From contig NW_023998416.1 of NCBI RefSeq assembly GCF_014805625.2, forward strand, positions 33,458,375 through 33,522,374: a stretch of 64,000 bases of DNA, in the 5' to 3' direction. Below, one piece after another: positions 37,985 to 49,870 of the stretch. Under the pieces are notes generated by a model, which did no database searches, was not told where the DNA came from, and saw nothing but the letters and a program-made list of their open reading frames with translations. Numbering within the stretch: the first letter of the stretch is position 1; every line of letters begins with the position of its first letter. This DNA comes from Glossina fuscipes (lineage: Eukaryota; Arthropoda; Insecta; Diptera; Glossinidae). A program made the position numbers and the translations under genes.

Positions 37985-39154
37985 TTGTTCGTTAACACAA
38001 CTAGGGAAAACGTTGAGTCTCTCCGCAACAGTTATTGCGATCGATTAGGATCGACCTAAGAGCAGGTTATCTTTGCATAGGCAAACCAAGTTAAAAATGT
38101 ACGACACAACACTTGGATAGATATCTGTTACCTGCAATCTCCTACTCGTCATGAAGTTTATATATGGATTTTAAAGCACCGCGATTTTTCTGTTGTAGAC
38201 TTGACAGAGGGCAGATAATACGTTTTAGTTATCGAAAAGTCTTCATCCATAGTCAATTGCAATAGATTGAATAAGCTGACGGGCGGGCGGCTCGCCATGT
38301 TATTCTCAACGCATCTTTCGAAGAAGTATTTCGAAATTATATGCACTCCGAGTATTTTATCCCATTTTGTCGCTTAGCTCAAGAAGCTTTGATAACATAA
38401 CTCTTTTTCATACTTGTAGTTAACTGATGCGATTATTTTCGTGCTGGCAATAAAAAGCCACGTCAGAGTTAAAGATTAATAATAGTAACGAGGCATATGA
38501 ATGCATTAAGTGACTTTTTATTGTCAGCTACAATTGACATAGGAGAAGGACTGTCATGTTTTGTGACACTTCGGCCCAGCTTTATAGTTAACGCAAATAT
38601 ATGCCTTCTGCAGATAGATTAATTTTGCTTTTACTTTTATTTAAAATCATGTCACGTAGGTAATTTTTGGTTTTGCTTTTAATCGCAAGCTCTCTGCAAA
38701 GCATTGGTTAATATTACTAGCGTAGCAGATGTTGTTGACATTATTCGATGGACCTTTGATTAGAGATGTATGTGTTAAACAAACACAATTTCATGGCTTA
38801 ACATCTGTCACTGTTGCTTTGATGATGAAACCAGTTAATTAAATTAACAATTGCCTGATTAATGCAATAATGATATTATAATGGCTTCGAAAGTCAATCA
38901 TGCATATGCAGTAATTAATTTAAAATTTCATTTTTGTTCCAATTTGATATCTATGTCATTTTTGCTTTGTTGATTCGTTTTTTTTATTTTGTGCATTTTT
39001 TTCAGTATCTATGGTTTAATTGAATATTCCAAGTTGGGTCTACTAAAGTTTACTTGAAATATTGCTCTCTGATAGGGTTTGAGAAAAGTTTTTAAACTAC
39101 ATTCCCTTCTCACAATTATTATTATTTTAATGAATTTTTTTAATTCGCGTAGCG
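37985..39154. other. non-coding stretch; TAAT-rich block
   Basis: Includes the block at 38835-38925. A minus-strand frame of 62 codons (38158-38346) has a mixed composition (DEDFSITKTYYLPSVKS) but no support. Confidence 0.35.
38835..38925. promoter_or_regulatory. possible enhancer-like homeodomain-site cluster
   Basis: In about 90 bp there are several TAATTA/ATTAAT-type strings (ttaattaaattaac, gattaatgcaataatg, gtaattaattt) next to an octamer-like 'atgcatatgcag'. Such clusters bind homeodomain and POU factors in flies. In AT-rich DNA this could arise by chance. Confidence 0.2.
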
Positions 39155-39370
39155 TGCTTTTACATCAGATCGATTTACGAAGACTTTCTGATCTATCTGC
39201 CTATCTTGTCTTTCCGCCTGTCCTTCTTGTTTTCTTATGTTATGACCAACCGTCCGAAATTTTTGAGATATTTTGATGGAATTTGATCTGCCGACAGGTT
39301 TTGGCCTAAGAACGAACGCTATGAAGAATGGCTTGGATCGAAACATCTTTTCTCTTCTTTCGAAGATCTT
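39155..39370 (+). repeat. family A repeat, central fragment
   Basis: 'tctttccgcctgtccttct', 'tttttgagatattttgatgg', 'aggttttggcctaagaacg' and 'aacgctatgaagaatggctt' are in plus order. Well preserved. Confidence 0.75.
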
Positions 39371-40328
39371 TTAGAAAAAATCATATTCATGCTAGCCAGG
39401 ATAACTCGCAACAGCTTTATTTGAAATCAACCCAGTAGTAAAGATCAACCCTTGAAAGAAGCATTTAAAAGATGGACTGAAAAAAAACCTCCTTTCGATC
39501 GATCGTAATCGCGAAAAGTGTTCGAAATAACAGGAAGTTCAGTGCAAAAAGAATGGATTCCGGCTTCCGAAGATTGTGATTTAAATTTTAAGTGGAAATT
39601 TTCAACTTTTTCCCTTTTTTTACTGCTTGAAAATTTGGGAAAACATGCTTGACATAAGCCATGAGATAAAAATATGGTTTCTTGAAATTTCAAAAGCTAT
39701 GCAAACATATTAGTGAAAATCCTAGTAATGCTTAGTAGTGCTTGTGATGTCCAAAAATATTCAGATACATTGTTAGAATTTCTGAATGAAATTTTTCCAA
39801 TTTATTATGCTTACAAAGTGAAGGGAACACAATAACAACAAAACAATTAGTAGGCAATTAGGAGGAAACAAACTCTTGTATTCTTGAACATGTTCTTGCT
39901 GAACTCACTTTTGGCTCAGACATGATGTTTCGTTTTCAAGTGGCTTGTCAACCAGCAGACACTCGTTCCCAATTTTATTGATCAAAAACAAATATGTTTT
40001 GCAGGAATTTAGAGACAGTGTTTTTTTATTATAAATTTATAGATATATGAATCGATATAATGCGGATTTTCATTTTTGTTTTGTCGAACGTTAATTAAAT
40101 TTGCTTGTTTGCCTAACAGCACATAGAGTGAGTGAACTGATTGTTAGAGCAGATAAAAGGATAAGCCGTCACATCTGCTAACCGTAAATCCAATTAAATT
40201 TTTAACAATTTCGAATCTACTATGTTACAATATTGAACCATTTGACCGACAGTTGATTGTGTTAAAAACTAAAAACAACAACCAAAAATTTGCATTAAGG
40301 TCACAAGCAACACATACACCAACGCATA
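39371..40328. other. non-coding; possible leader sequence at the right end
   Basis: Upstream of the candidate exon at 40329 there is a TATA-like 'gataaaagg' at 40152-40160 and a CAAC/A-rich stretch at 40268-40290 typical of fly 5' leaders. No clear initiator could be fixed. Confidence 0.2.
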
Positions 40329-40550
40329 ATGCAATCCAAACAAATTACATTTTATATAATTGCAATTAGAAAAGTTTGCTTTTATTTCCTCTTAATGTTT
40401 ATCATACCATGCAGAGGAAATCGTTTATATTTACATAAAAGCCTTCCAAACACTTTGATGACAGATGATGTTCATTTATTTCATTCGCAGCGTATGCGTA
40501 AAGCAATAATTTTTGCTTTTGAGAATATGGGTACGGATTTAATGATGTAA
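40329..40550 (+). CDS. candidate secretory first exon (signal-peptide-like), unproven
   Basis: The open frame starts with a basic-then-hydrophobic N-terminus: after MQSKQITFYIIAIRK comes VCFYFLLMFIIPCRG, which resembles a signal peptide, and then a polar part (LPNTLMTDDVHLFHSQ). The start codon follows an A/CAAC-rich leader-like stretch. Two donor-like sites lie at the end: GTACGG at 40531, giving phase 1 and thus in frame with the exon at 53507, and GTAAGA at 40547, giving phase 2. It could be the first coding exon of the Pvf gene, but nothing in the peptide proves this and hydrophobic chance frames are common in AT-rich DNA. Confidence 0.2.
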   Translation: MQSKQITFYIIAIRKVCFYFLLMFIIPCRGNRLYLHKSLPNTLMTDDVHLFHSQRMRKAIIFAFENMGTDLMM

Positions 40551-40898
40551 GAAATTGAAGCTTTAGCAATGTTTACGCCGAACTTGTCCAAGAAGGTTGG
40601 TATACTACACAATATATTCGACGTTGTGCTTGCCACAATCAAGACACGTTCCCCTAAAATATTTATGCATGCACACATGGCAAGGTATAAAAGCCGATAG
40701 CATTATTCTTATGCATATAAAAAAAAAATGCAACGGCATATATCTTTTTCGGAACCTTTTTACAGAAGTACTCTTCCTTTGGCCTCTTAGTACATCGTTG
40801 TCTTGAAGAAGATGATATATACTCATTTTTTCATTCACAGACAAATAACGGTATTTCTTACAATCATATAAACGACAAGGCTTAGCCTAATCAAATCA

Positions 40899-41310
40899 TT
40901 AGGTGGGAAAATAAATTCGTTTCACTGAAATTGGTTGCTAGCTGAAACGGACCTGCCGCATTTAGTTCTCCCAGAATTTCGGGTACAGACAACTTGGACA
41001 TTGGTGTTTGAACGATTGAAGTTTGTCGTTCAGTGTATACCAAACTTTAAAGAGACGAATGTCAACGGGAGGTATTTGTGCCATCGCATGTTATTCTGTT
41101 ATAATCTGGGCAAGATTATAGCTGAAGCCCCGGGCGTGATAATGTTGGTCTATGGTGAAAATGCAGCAAGTTACAAAATGGTTCTGCGAGAACTAATGCA
41201 AAAAAATGTATGATGAAGACGGTGAACACTCTGAAGCTCCGCGAAAGGTGTTGGATGAAGAAATCCAAAGGTAACCGAAGAGAACAAAAATCGAAGAGTT
41301 GACATCTCAT
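40899..41310 (+). pseudogene. mariner 5' fragment with truncated transposase N-terminus
   Basis: The frame at 41082-41213 reads HRMLFCYNLGKIIAEAPGVI then MLVYGENAASYKMV. This matches the first helix-turn-helix of mariner transposases (LFxFxxGxxAAEA...VYGExAxSxxTV). After a frame change, 41206-41274 reads DEDGEHSEAPRKVLDEEI, the linker normally read as E-D-x-x-R-S-G-R-P-S-x-V. The left side has 'ttaggtgggaaaataaattc' (40899), resembling a mariner terminal inverted repeat. The second helix-turn-helix and the catalytic domain are missing. It covers a region complementary to that of the minus-strand fragment at 26026, so both could come from the same subfamily. Dead. Confidence 0.7.
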
Positions 41311-42544
41311 CCTGTATCGTATACGGTTTTAGGTTAGAAATTTTGACAATTTCATGTGGACAGACGTAAAGAGCGACGACATGTTAGCTAAAACTTCACG
41401 TCCCAGAAACATTCTTCCATTTGTTTCAAATGAATTGACGACTTTTACATACGCCATTTGTTGGATATCCGTGAAATGGTGAATTCTCCTTAACCCTGAC
41501 GAATATATTCTCACATACATACACACGCCCTTTTTTTATATTCTCAAATCTCCAACCAGTTATGTAAATCAAAGGGAACAAATATAATCTCAAATGCACT
41601 GTCAATCAAAACGCCTGAGTATGTTTCAATCGCTATCCGATGACCGCATAGAATTGGAAATGTGAAGAAGAAGAGACAAATAGAGTAAAACGATAATTAA
41701 AGAGCTATGTCAATACCAATTCTTCACATGTGTGGTTGATAAGTCAGTTGGTTGTCAGTTAATGATGTCGTCTTCTACAGGATAAACGAAAAAGAGAGAG
41801 CGAGCGAGAGAGAGAGAGAGAGATAAAAAGAGAGAAAACCAGTTTAATTACTTCAAAACAACGCCAGCGTTTCTAATTACCAACGTTAATGTCTGTCAGG
41901 CGTTGATGTGTATATAAAGATTAATGAAGATCTTCGTTTGGAGCATTAAATGTTTTTGTCCTTGTTAGTTGTAACTATAGTTTTCACTTACCGCGACTTG
42001 TTTGTCTTGTTGGCTTGAACGTTTTCTCATTTTTGCAAAAAAATTTAAATTACTTGATATTTACTTTTTAAACTTTGCGAAATTCTGTTATTCGTTGCAC
42101 TACTTGCTGTTGCATTACTTGCTACATGCGGCCGCACCCTAATACGGGAATATCTGTATTTCTGTTTGCCAAGAGCTATTTTACTTACGGAGGCTTTCCT
42201 TTAATTTAGTTTTACATTCTGCGCTCAATAGTTTATTTATGCGAACTGCCTCCAGACGCATATACAGTTACATTAACAACACATAAAACAACTTTTTCTC
42301 TTTTGTTTGCCTAAAGCTATTTTCGATAGCCAATCCGCGCGAAAGAAGGAGGGAATTCAGGAATAAAGTTTCTTGTATTTTCTTTTAAATTATTGTTTAT
42401 TTGTAAGGAAAACTTTTTCCTTGACCGATTAATAATTAAACTAAAGATTAAAAAATAGCAAGCAAGAGAATTGTAATCGTCTTTGCCCGAACCTTTTATG
42501 CCTACCACCTTTATCCTGTAAAGAACTACGAAAAAAAATAAAAC
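41311..42544. other. non-coding stretch with an AG microsatellite
   Basis: No gene recognised. The purine repeat lies at 41792-41838. Confidence 0.4.
41792..41838. repeat. (AG)n microsatellite, interrupted
   Basis: AG units broken by 'cgagcg' and 'ataaaa', with the longest pure run at 41807-41822. Confidence 0.85.
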
Positions 42545-43140
42545 AGGTAAGAAAATTATATGCGATCATGACCGAATCTTTTGTACCCATCACCGTGATC
42601 CTAGAAAGGCCCAAAAAAGTAAAAGAACTAAATTTCATGCTCTGCAGTACAGAGTGAGCGCGTCTGAATTTTTCTATTTGCAAAATAAGAGTTTTTGTCG
42701 CGCAGGCGTTGTAGACGTGTCCTTCTTGGAAAAGTTTAAGTCACTTCAACATTCTGTGGCAAATTTGTAGGCGATACCTTCATTCTCGACATCGGGAGAG
42801 TGTTTAGCACAAATCAGACACAGTTGCGCAGACAGACAGATGGACAGACGAACCGACGGACATGTTTAGGTGCATTTCAAATTTGAAACTTCCAAAGCTT
42901 TTATATTGCTTCTTTGAAGCTTGTTTCTGCGCGTCATAAAGGTGTGGAAAAAAAATTAAATTTTGTCACACTATTATAAAGGGTAGGCATGGTCGATTTC
43001 TTCATTTTTTTACGCAAATGCTACATTTTTGCTGATCAAGAATATATTTATGGGTTCTCTGATGCTTTCTTCTTCCCCGTATACCCTTCTTCTGCCCTAC
43101 TTCTATACCGCCATCCTTTGGTGGAGGATATAAAAAATGA
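42545..43140 (-). repeat. family B repeat, about 0.6 kb
   Basis: Starts with 'gatcatgaccgaatctttt' and 'acccatcaccgtgatcc', followed by 'acaaatttgccacagaat' in reverse, 'gacagacagatggacagacg', 'atgtttaggtgcatttcaaa', and ends at the hairpin 43104-43132 ('tataccgccatcc' / 'ggtggaggatata'). Its 42545-42905 part is the mirror of 7745-8130. Confidence 0.7.
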
Positions 43141-44505
43141 GTTTTGAGAAGAAACGCGCAACGAGGCCAGAATAGGACTGTAAACGTCGTATGATAATGA
43201 GGTTAAGAGCAATTGCCGCAAACGCTCGTGAAATTGTAAAACTACAAAATATATAATAAAATAATTATAATATTATGTGTTATCAACGAGCGAGTGGTCG
43301 GTGATTACAAAGAAAAGTTACTCCAATCCGAATATAATGTTTTTTATTATTGTGAATTATGTGTTAACCTTTAACCCAAGAATGTTATATGCATTATGTG
43401 TTTGTTCATAACTCTTCATAAGAGCATTTTTCCTGTTCATTATAACTGTGCTCGCTCTAAGTGTACATAAACAAGAACGTGTAACTACCATGGCAAACAC
43501 GCATTAGGTAAAATTTAAATATTATTGTGTCATGGCTTGTGTTCTAAGAGACCAAAGTTACTTGCCTTAGTAAATATTGACACAATAACAGTAACATCCA
43601 CATTGCTACCAAAGAAAAATGAAAGAAAGAGGAAAAAGTCCGTTACTAGTTTGCCTGCAGTCTTCCTAACATATATATCAAGTACGTGGAATTCTGAGGA
43701 TTTAGAGAAATAAAACAAAACACAAAAAAAAAGAAGAAGAATAAAAGAAAACAAAGAACAGTTTTTCTTTTCAATTCTCTAAATTTACGATAAACATAAG
43801 CCAGCTAGACGGTTAAGCAAAACGTTCAAGCCAACCAACTAACCAAACGACAAGTCAAAAGGCAGCCAGTTAGCTTTGCTTTAACGCAACTTAAACATGC
43901 AGCCAGCCAACCAAGCGGCGGTTCGGACAATTCAGCAAGGCAGTGAAGCGCTGTTAGGTCATCTAACATGTTTACTGTGGCTTCCGAATCAAGATAAAAT
44001 TTTCATATAATACATGGAAAATAAATGATGCCAAAAATAATTTAAATTTTAGCACGAAAAACTGATTTTTTTTTTTTCTGTTTTTTTTGCAAGTTCACTT
44101 TTTGTTATTTTCGTAATATTTTTCTTGTGTTTGTTGAAAACAAATGATAACAAAGTGAATTTTTGGAATTTACAACGAGAAAAATGTCGAAAGGGATGAG
44201 GTGGAGCGAGACTATTGCTATGTGATGTTTGCTTTGCAATGAAGAACCACTAAAATGTCTACATACATATATATAAAGTAAAAAATAGAAAAGTTAGGCA
44301 TTTTTTCTTTTGTTGCCGCCACGTTCTGTCCACAGCCAGGGAGTGTATACTTCACATAATCGCCATTTGGTATATGATGACTAAAAGCGCATATACATAT
44401 CTATTCCTAACCATCATCTGGTTCTTTATTTTCTGGCTGTTGGTACCGAGGTGGGGTATTGTTCATTTCGTGAAAGTTCATCAAAAAAATAAGTAAATAA
44501 AAATA
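43141..44505. other. non-coding, CCAAC-rich patch
   Basis: Around 43800-43930 the sequence is unusually rich in 'ccaacc', 'gcagcc' and 'gttagc' strings, without a clear period. T runs occur near 44067. No gene. Confidence 0.4.
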
Positions 44506-44990
44506 AGTAAGAAAATTAGATTGGGCCGCGACCGAGTCTTTTATACCCTTTTTATATAGTAACAATATGAAGAAGATAATTTTCACGCTCTATAGTATTG
44601 CGGGGGCATGGCTGATTTTTTAATTTTTTTTGTGCAGGGACTGCACGACCATTTATAGAATATTAAATGCAGATTTTTTCGTTGTATCTTACGCTTCTGA
44701 AGACAGAGGTGGCCTCAGGTGCTATGGTCGCGTCGTTTGGACGATTTGGCTCAATTTCCTGCTATCAATGCGCCAAATTTGAAACCTTTAGTAAACATTA
44801 TACCGGTAGGCAGACGGATGGACTCACGAACAGATGGACGTGATTGAATCGGCTTAGAATTTTCGGTTGATCAAGAATGTACACACTTTCCGAGATCTCC
44901 AAGGTTTACTTTTCAGTGTTGCAAACATTTTGACACAATCAATATCCCCCTTATCTTGGGGTGATGGGTATAATAAAATTATGTATATCG
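44506..44990 (-). repeat. family B repeat, about 0.5 kb with both ends
   Basis: Begins 'gtaagaaaattagattggg', 'gaccgagtcttttataccc' and ends 'cagtgttgcaaacattttga' and 'ttggggtgatgggtataata'. Both ends carry the motif 'tatacccatcacc' in opposite orientation, so the termini are inverted relative to each other. Confidence 0.7.
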
Positions 44991-47494
44991 ACAACATTGA
45001 ATGAATATCTCTAAAAAAGGTGGAAAAATGTTACATTTAACCATAGCCAATTTTTTTATTATAAATTGCTCCCGTTTTGAAATAGAAGGTGGAGGCAAAA
45101 ACCCCTTTCCTTGAATACATGTCGTAGTGCATTGTGCTTGCTATATATATATATTTGGAATCATATTTTGGTAACAGTTCGCACATCATAATTGCAGGCG
45201 CTGCCTTATGCTTTGCACACTTTGTGAAATGTAGGGCGAATAGCTTGTAAATATGCGAAATATGTAATAAATCTAATGGAATCCATGTAATTGAAATTAA
45301 AACGAGTTCAGAAATTCCAATAAATTCGCAGATAAAATCTTATGTACGAATTTAATGCACAGATGCATTTTGTGTAAATTAATTTACTTAATTTTCTTTA
45401 CTTTTTGTAATATTTAGAAATAAGGACGGACCAGCGCTCGTAAGCTATGATCAGTATAAGTATTTAAGGCAATTAAGGCATGTTTGCGTGTTGTGTTCGC
45501 CTCTTCGCTCGCTTCTGTGTGTTCAAGCGCAGATAGGCTGCAATGAATATTTTAGCTCAGAAAATGTGGTAGAAAGCTGAAAGATGATCACACCTCAGTA
45601 ATTACTGTAAAGATTGAAAAACCATTTAAAATGTTTTTGTCGGGCATGGTCGGTAAGGTAAATTAACGACATATTAAGCCCATATCAATTTTCCTCTTAA
45701 ATTTCTGGAAGGAAGGGTAAAAGAGCTTCTACCCGATAAAATTTCCAACATTTATTTAGTATTCGGAAATGCCAACACTTGCCGACTTTTGTGCAAACAT
45801 ATCAAAAAAAATGCTTTTCCCATAACAACTTTTTCAAAACTGGTCTTTATGGATGAAGTGCTCGTGAAAAAGTTCCGATTCTATTAGTTTTCGTGAAATT
45901 CCTAATTGAAGCGGAAGTATTCGCAACAGATTTTGTCATGACGAACGGACAAACAGGAAGACGGATTGGATGATTTCAATTCGATTTGTACAGTGAAAGG
46001 TTAATCTTAGTCCGTACAGGTCCGTCTCTGTGCTGGGCATATCTGGCAAACTTGCCGTACGCTGAGCGAAGGCATTGCCGATTATAGATATAAAAAAGCA
46101 GCATTTAAGTGGAATTAAGTAAAATTAAAGTAAATGGTAGTGCAAATGGTCTCAAGCTCTTAAACAGTATCCTGTCAGTAAGTTACAAAGAAATGATTTA
46201 AGAAATTGTGCAATTTATTGAGAGGATAAAAAAGAATCTATCAAAGAGAAGTTTATCACATGTTTTCTCCCACAACAATGATGACTATGCTTTGCATATA
46301 TTTGCATGGAAAACTTTTAAGAAAAATTCTAGAAGTGGTCTTTGTTTGTCTTTTTACAAAAATTCCTTCACTCACAGGAAGATGAAGCCACCCGAACTAT
46401 GCACGAAATTGTTACTTTGCATCTTATTTCATTTAGTTGAGCAACATAATATTTATATCCCTCTAAAACAGTTTTTCTAACATTTCTTGCATAAAAAAAG
46501 GAAAAGAATTCTTCCGTTTCTTTTTGCCTCTCTTTTAAAAACTGATACCAAATTAGAATAGGGTCATAAGGAATGGTTGTGTGAGTATATTGTGTTACTG
46601 TTCATAAGTAGGCATCTTGAAAAGGGTCAAGAAGGGCTTGCATAGAAATTTATGCGCAATAACTTTTATGCACACTCCTCACAATAGGTACCCAAATTAC
46701 GTTTCGTTCAAGTAAAATTTTGTGTGATTTTCGGATTTCACAACTGACACAACTGACTTAAACTTTCGCACGAAATATTTGAAATGCCATTATATTTATG
46801 TCCAATAGATTTATGAATATTTACATCCCCTACATCACCGGCGATAGAAGGGTATATGCAGTCTGTGCCGATGTACACAACATCTAGAAAAATTTGAGAC
46901 AAATCATTCTTTTATGGTATTCTGACTGTCATCAGATAACATTAGTGAAGCGAAAAACGCATTGAATATGCGCAAGAAAAGAAGTCTGAAAATGATATAG
47001 CGATTGATGTCGTCGTCGTTTGGTAAAACCTATGGCAAACATTGGCTTTTTCAATCAATATAATCTGCTATTAGTTCAATACATTTTCACCGCTTCCACA
47101 GCGATTTTCAGCAGCTCCAACAGCCTGTTCATAGCTTCAATACCTTCAACCACCTATTCATCGTAATAACAAACCCGCTCTTTGTTACATGTGACCGCAC
47201 TAAGTTAATATACCATGTACCACACGTGGTTGAGAGATGGCTGTTCGAGATTCAGTCCCACCTGAAGATGACTTTTTTACTTGTCAGAAAAAGTACGGAG
47301 ACAACACTTAGATGCCAGTGCCCGGAATTACTAACCGATGTGTTATTTATTAATTAAAACAGACTAATGGTCGAATTAACTCGACTTTCCGAAATAAATC
47401 TGATGCTAGTTATATTATTAGTAGCCATTACACACTATCTAGATAAAAATAAAAAGAATAAAATTGATGTACAAATAAACAAGAAATTTATCAA
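44991..47494. other. non-coding stretch with a family A trace
   Basis: A reversed family A trace lies near 45840-45990 ('gacgaacggacaaacagg', 'ttcaattcgatttg'). A 35-codon block at 46019-46120 (VRLCAGHIWQTCRTLSEGIA) is protein-like but too short to interpret. The frame at 46208-46480 is unrecognised. Confidence 0.3.
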
Positions 47495-47632
47495 AGGTCG
47501 TGGGTGCATACACGTGGCTGCGGCCACCATCTCCCTATTATTTTCCCTTTTCTCTCGTCCTTCAGACAGCCACCGTGTTATATGAACAAAAGAATTTATC
47601 TGTGTGATTGGCGATATAAAAAAAAGAAGATA
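47495..47632 (+). repeat. family D repeat, copy 2 (3' part)
   Basis: 'gggtgcatacacgtggctg', 'cggccaccatctccc', a T/C-rich part, 'gccaccgtgttatatgaac' and 'gtgtgattggcgatata' follow the other two copies. The tRNA-like head is missing, a 5' truncation as is usual for SINEs and LINEs. Confidence 0.5.
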
Positions 47633-47862
47633 CTATAAGGCGGACTCAATGGAAGATGAACTCCTATTTGCTTATAACCAAGCGGTTCTTTTGCCTAGGA
47701 ATTCAAACACAGGGCTTCTTATGTTGAACTTTTGCGGAAAGTCGCTTAGAATACGTTATCTTCCGTCGGATGGTGCTCGGACTAGGCTCCCTTGGTAGAC
47801 TTCTTATAGGAATTCTAACGGATAAGATTACATTCGAAATTCTTCAGCTGACTTATCGATAG
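47604..47862 (+). pseudogene. two overlapping protein-like frames, unrecognised
   Basis: A 64-codon frame (47604-47798; SMEDELLFAYNQAVLLPRNS) ends as a second frame opens (47770-47862; LGSLGRLLIGILTDKITFEI). This could be one old coding stretch broken by a frameshift, directly after the family D copy. No domain recognised. Confidence 0.2.
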
Positions 47863-48967
47863 CCAATGAAGAGAAGTAGAGCAGAATGCATTCTTCCATA
47901 TTTCATTCCGCTTCTTATTATCACTATAAAATCCACAAATCCGGCCCTGCAATATTTAACTGCTGATATATCCAAGGAAAGTTAATGAAATATAAGTTAA
48001 ACTACGCTAAATACATATGATACACTTAGGAATAAATGTAGAACCAAAAATTATAATATGTATTGTGCGGATCAAAACATATTTTTTGCTTTGGTCCTCA
48101 CACTACATATTATAATTTATGTATATACAAGCGGATGCACATATAAACATATATGGCTATTTTTTAGGTTATAGTCTTCCTCTTCCTTATAGTCTATAAG
48201 GGATAGTTATTTTCTAGTCTTCTTTGTGTCCCTTATATGTCTAGCTCACAACATTGTGTGTAATAGCAAATTTATTGTACTCAGTGGTAAAAGGGAACAT
48301 TACAATGAAGTTAAAATTCACTATAAAAAAGTTGAACAAAATTTCCCTTTGGGTTAATAAACAATGCGTGCATAACACTCCTTTAGAGAATACATATTTG
48401 TGTGGTAATGTGCTCTTATGAGTTTACATGTTTTCAAATGCACCTAAGGTGTCATTACTAACAATGATTCTGTCACATGCTTTATTCACTTCACCTAAAT
48501 CGTACACTGACTATGCGATTTATTTTTTTGCTTTGCGATTGCTGTCTGCACACAATGTAAATCTCATTTGCTGTAATTTTTTATTTCACTCTATAGAAAA
48601 AGCAAATGCATAACGTTTTTTAGATTCTATCAAAGTTCGTTCAAGAAGTAATATCACCTTGTGTGCACTAAAGAAATGAATTCATTCTTCCAAAATTGTA
48701 TACGGAAAACGCGGAGATTAAGAAACATACAAGTTTTCACATACGAAAGGAAAGGTCGTGAAATACATAGAAAAAGTTATTTTTTAATTTTTGTTTAAAA
48801 CCATTTTGGAAAAAACGATGAACGGACTTTCTTACCTAACCATAGCAAATGACGACTTGCGCGCTGAGAACAACAAAAGGCAATGCTTTGAAGTAATGGC
48901 TTCTAGTGACCATAGCGAAAAATAAGGCGTCGAACAAAATGGTCTAATGGTCAACTAAGCTACTAAG
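47863..48967. other. non-coding, nothing recognised
   Basis: AT-rich, without a repeat I can place. On the minus strand a 40-codon open stretch continues beyond the relic at 48968 and stops near a GTAAGA at about 48830. It may be more of the same relic. Confidence 0.3.
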
Positions 48968-49440
48968 TTAGCATTCGAAAGCAATCGGATGGAAATTGGA
49001 GGCGCCAGTGGTACAATAGACTTGAGAAACGTGGTTAAAGAAAGGCACCGTTGACATGGCTTGATTACCATCTTCCGGAAATCGGTTTATTGGTTCATTT
49101 AAAACTCTATCTGCAGTAGTTGAGGGTTTTAGAGCTTCTTACACCCGTTTTTAAAATTCTTTCAAAGAATATCTTTGCACTGTCGTGAGGTATGGCTACC
49201 CCAAAGAACATGTGAGCATACTTCCAATTCTCCCAAGGTGTCTTACTCTTTTTTCTTTTAGTTACTAATAGTTAAATCTGCATCAAGATCTTCTGATATT
49301 TCCCTACCGATACAAGTCCTAGTTTTAACAATAAGTGATCCTTTGAAAGCTTCCTCCAGATTGAGCGATTCATTCTCTTCCTCATAGCGGTTTTCCAACA
49401 CTGGCTTTGACAAGTCTATCGCCAAAGAGCCCAATACCAT
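48968..49440 (-). pseudogene. unrecognised decayed gene in three successive frames
   Basis: On the minus strand three protein-like blocks overlap in order: 49440-49258 (60 codons; LSKPVLENRYEEENESLNLE), 49271-49107 (SKTPWENWKYAHMFFGVAIP, then HDSAKIFFERILKTGVRSSK) and 49138-48968 (RVLNEPINRFPEDGNQAMST, then VPFFNHVSQVYCTTGASNFH). Each hand-over needs one frame change. The high share of Glu, Asp, Trp and Pro and the tight overlap argue for one ancient coding sequence. I recognise no family; it may be an old transposable element or a pseudogene of a host enzyme. Confidence 0.4.
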
Positions 49441-49594
49441 CTAATCTAGCTCAATATTGACTATGTTTGCATTCTATCGACAACTTCTTGACTCTACCAA
49501 GTCATTCTAACGTAGTCTGAACATAGTTTCCTTTCCGGAAAAATAGTGAACTGACAAGTATGTAGTATGCCCCAAAACTCCTTTGTGGGACTCT

Positions 49595-49870
49595 ATAGAC
49601 TATACAGAATCACTTTCTGAATCGATCTACACTTGTTTGCCCGCCTGTCCGTTTCGTTTTCTTGTGCTCAACCTACGGGCGGGAACTTTTAAGGTATTTC
49701 GGTGAAACTTGGCACTTGGCAGGACGAACGTTATTGCAAATGGTTCATATCGGGCCGCTTTTTCGACAAGTCCCCATATAAAGCCCTCTTTTGAAAGGCC
49801 TTTACATAAATAACTGTAGGATGGTTTACCGTATTTAATGGGCCGTGGCCCGTACATTGTTACAAAAAAT
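49595..49870 (+). repeat. family A repeat, well-preserved central part
   Basis: 'cagaatcactttctgaatcg' (49608), 'gcccgcctgtccgtttcg', 'gtgctcaacctacgggcgg', 'tatttcggtgaaacttggca', 'ggacgaacgttattgcaaat', 'cgctttttcgacaagtcccc'. The best copy for the central consensus. Confidence 0.8.

Noticed and set aside
47230..47275. 'gttcgagattcagtccc' followed by a T run, considered as a pol III gene
   Set aside because: No matching A box or cloverleaf pairing could be found.
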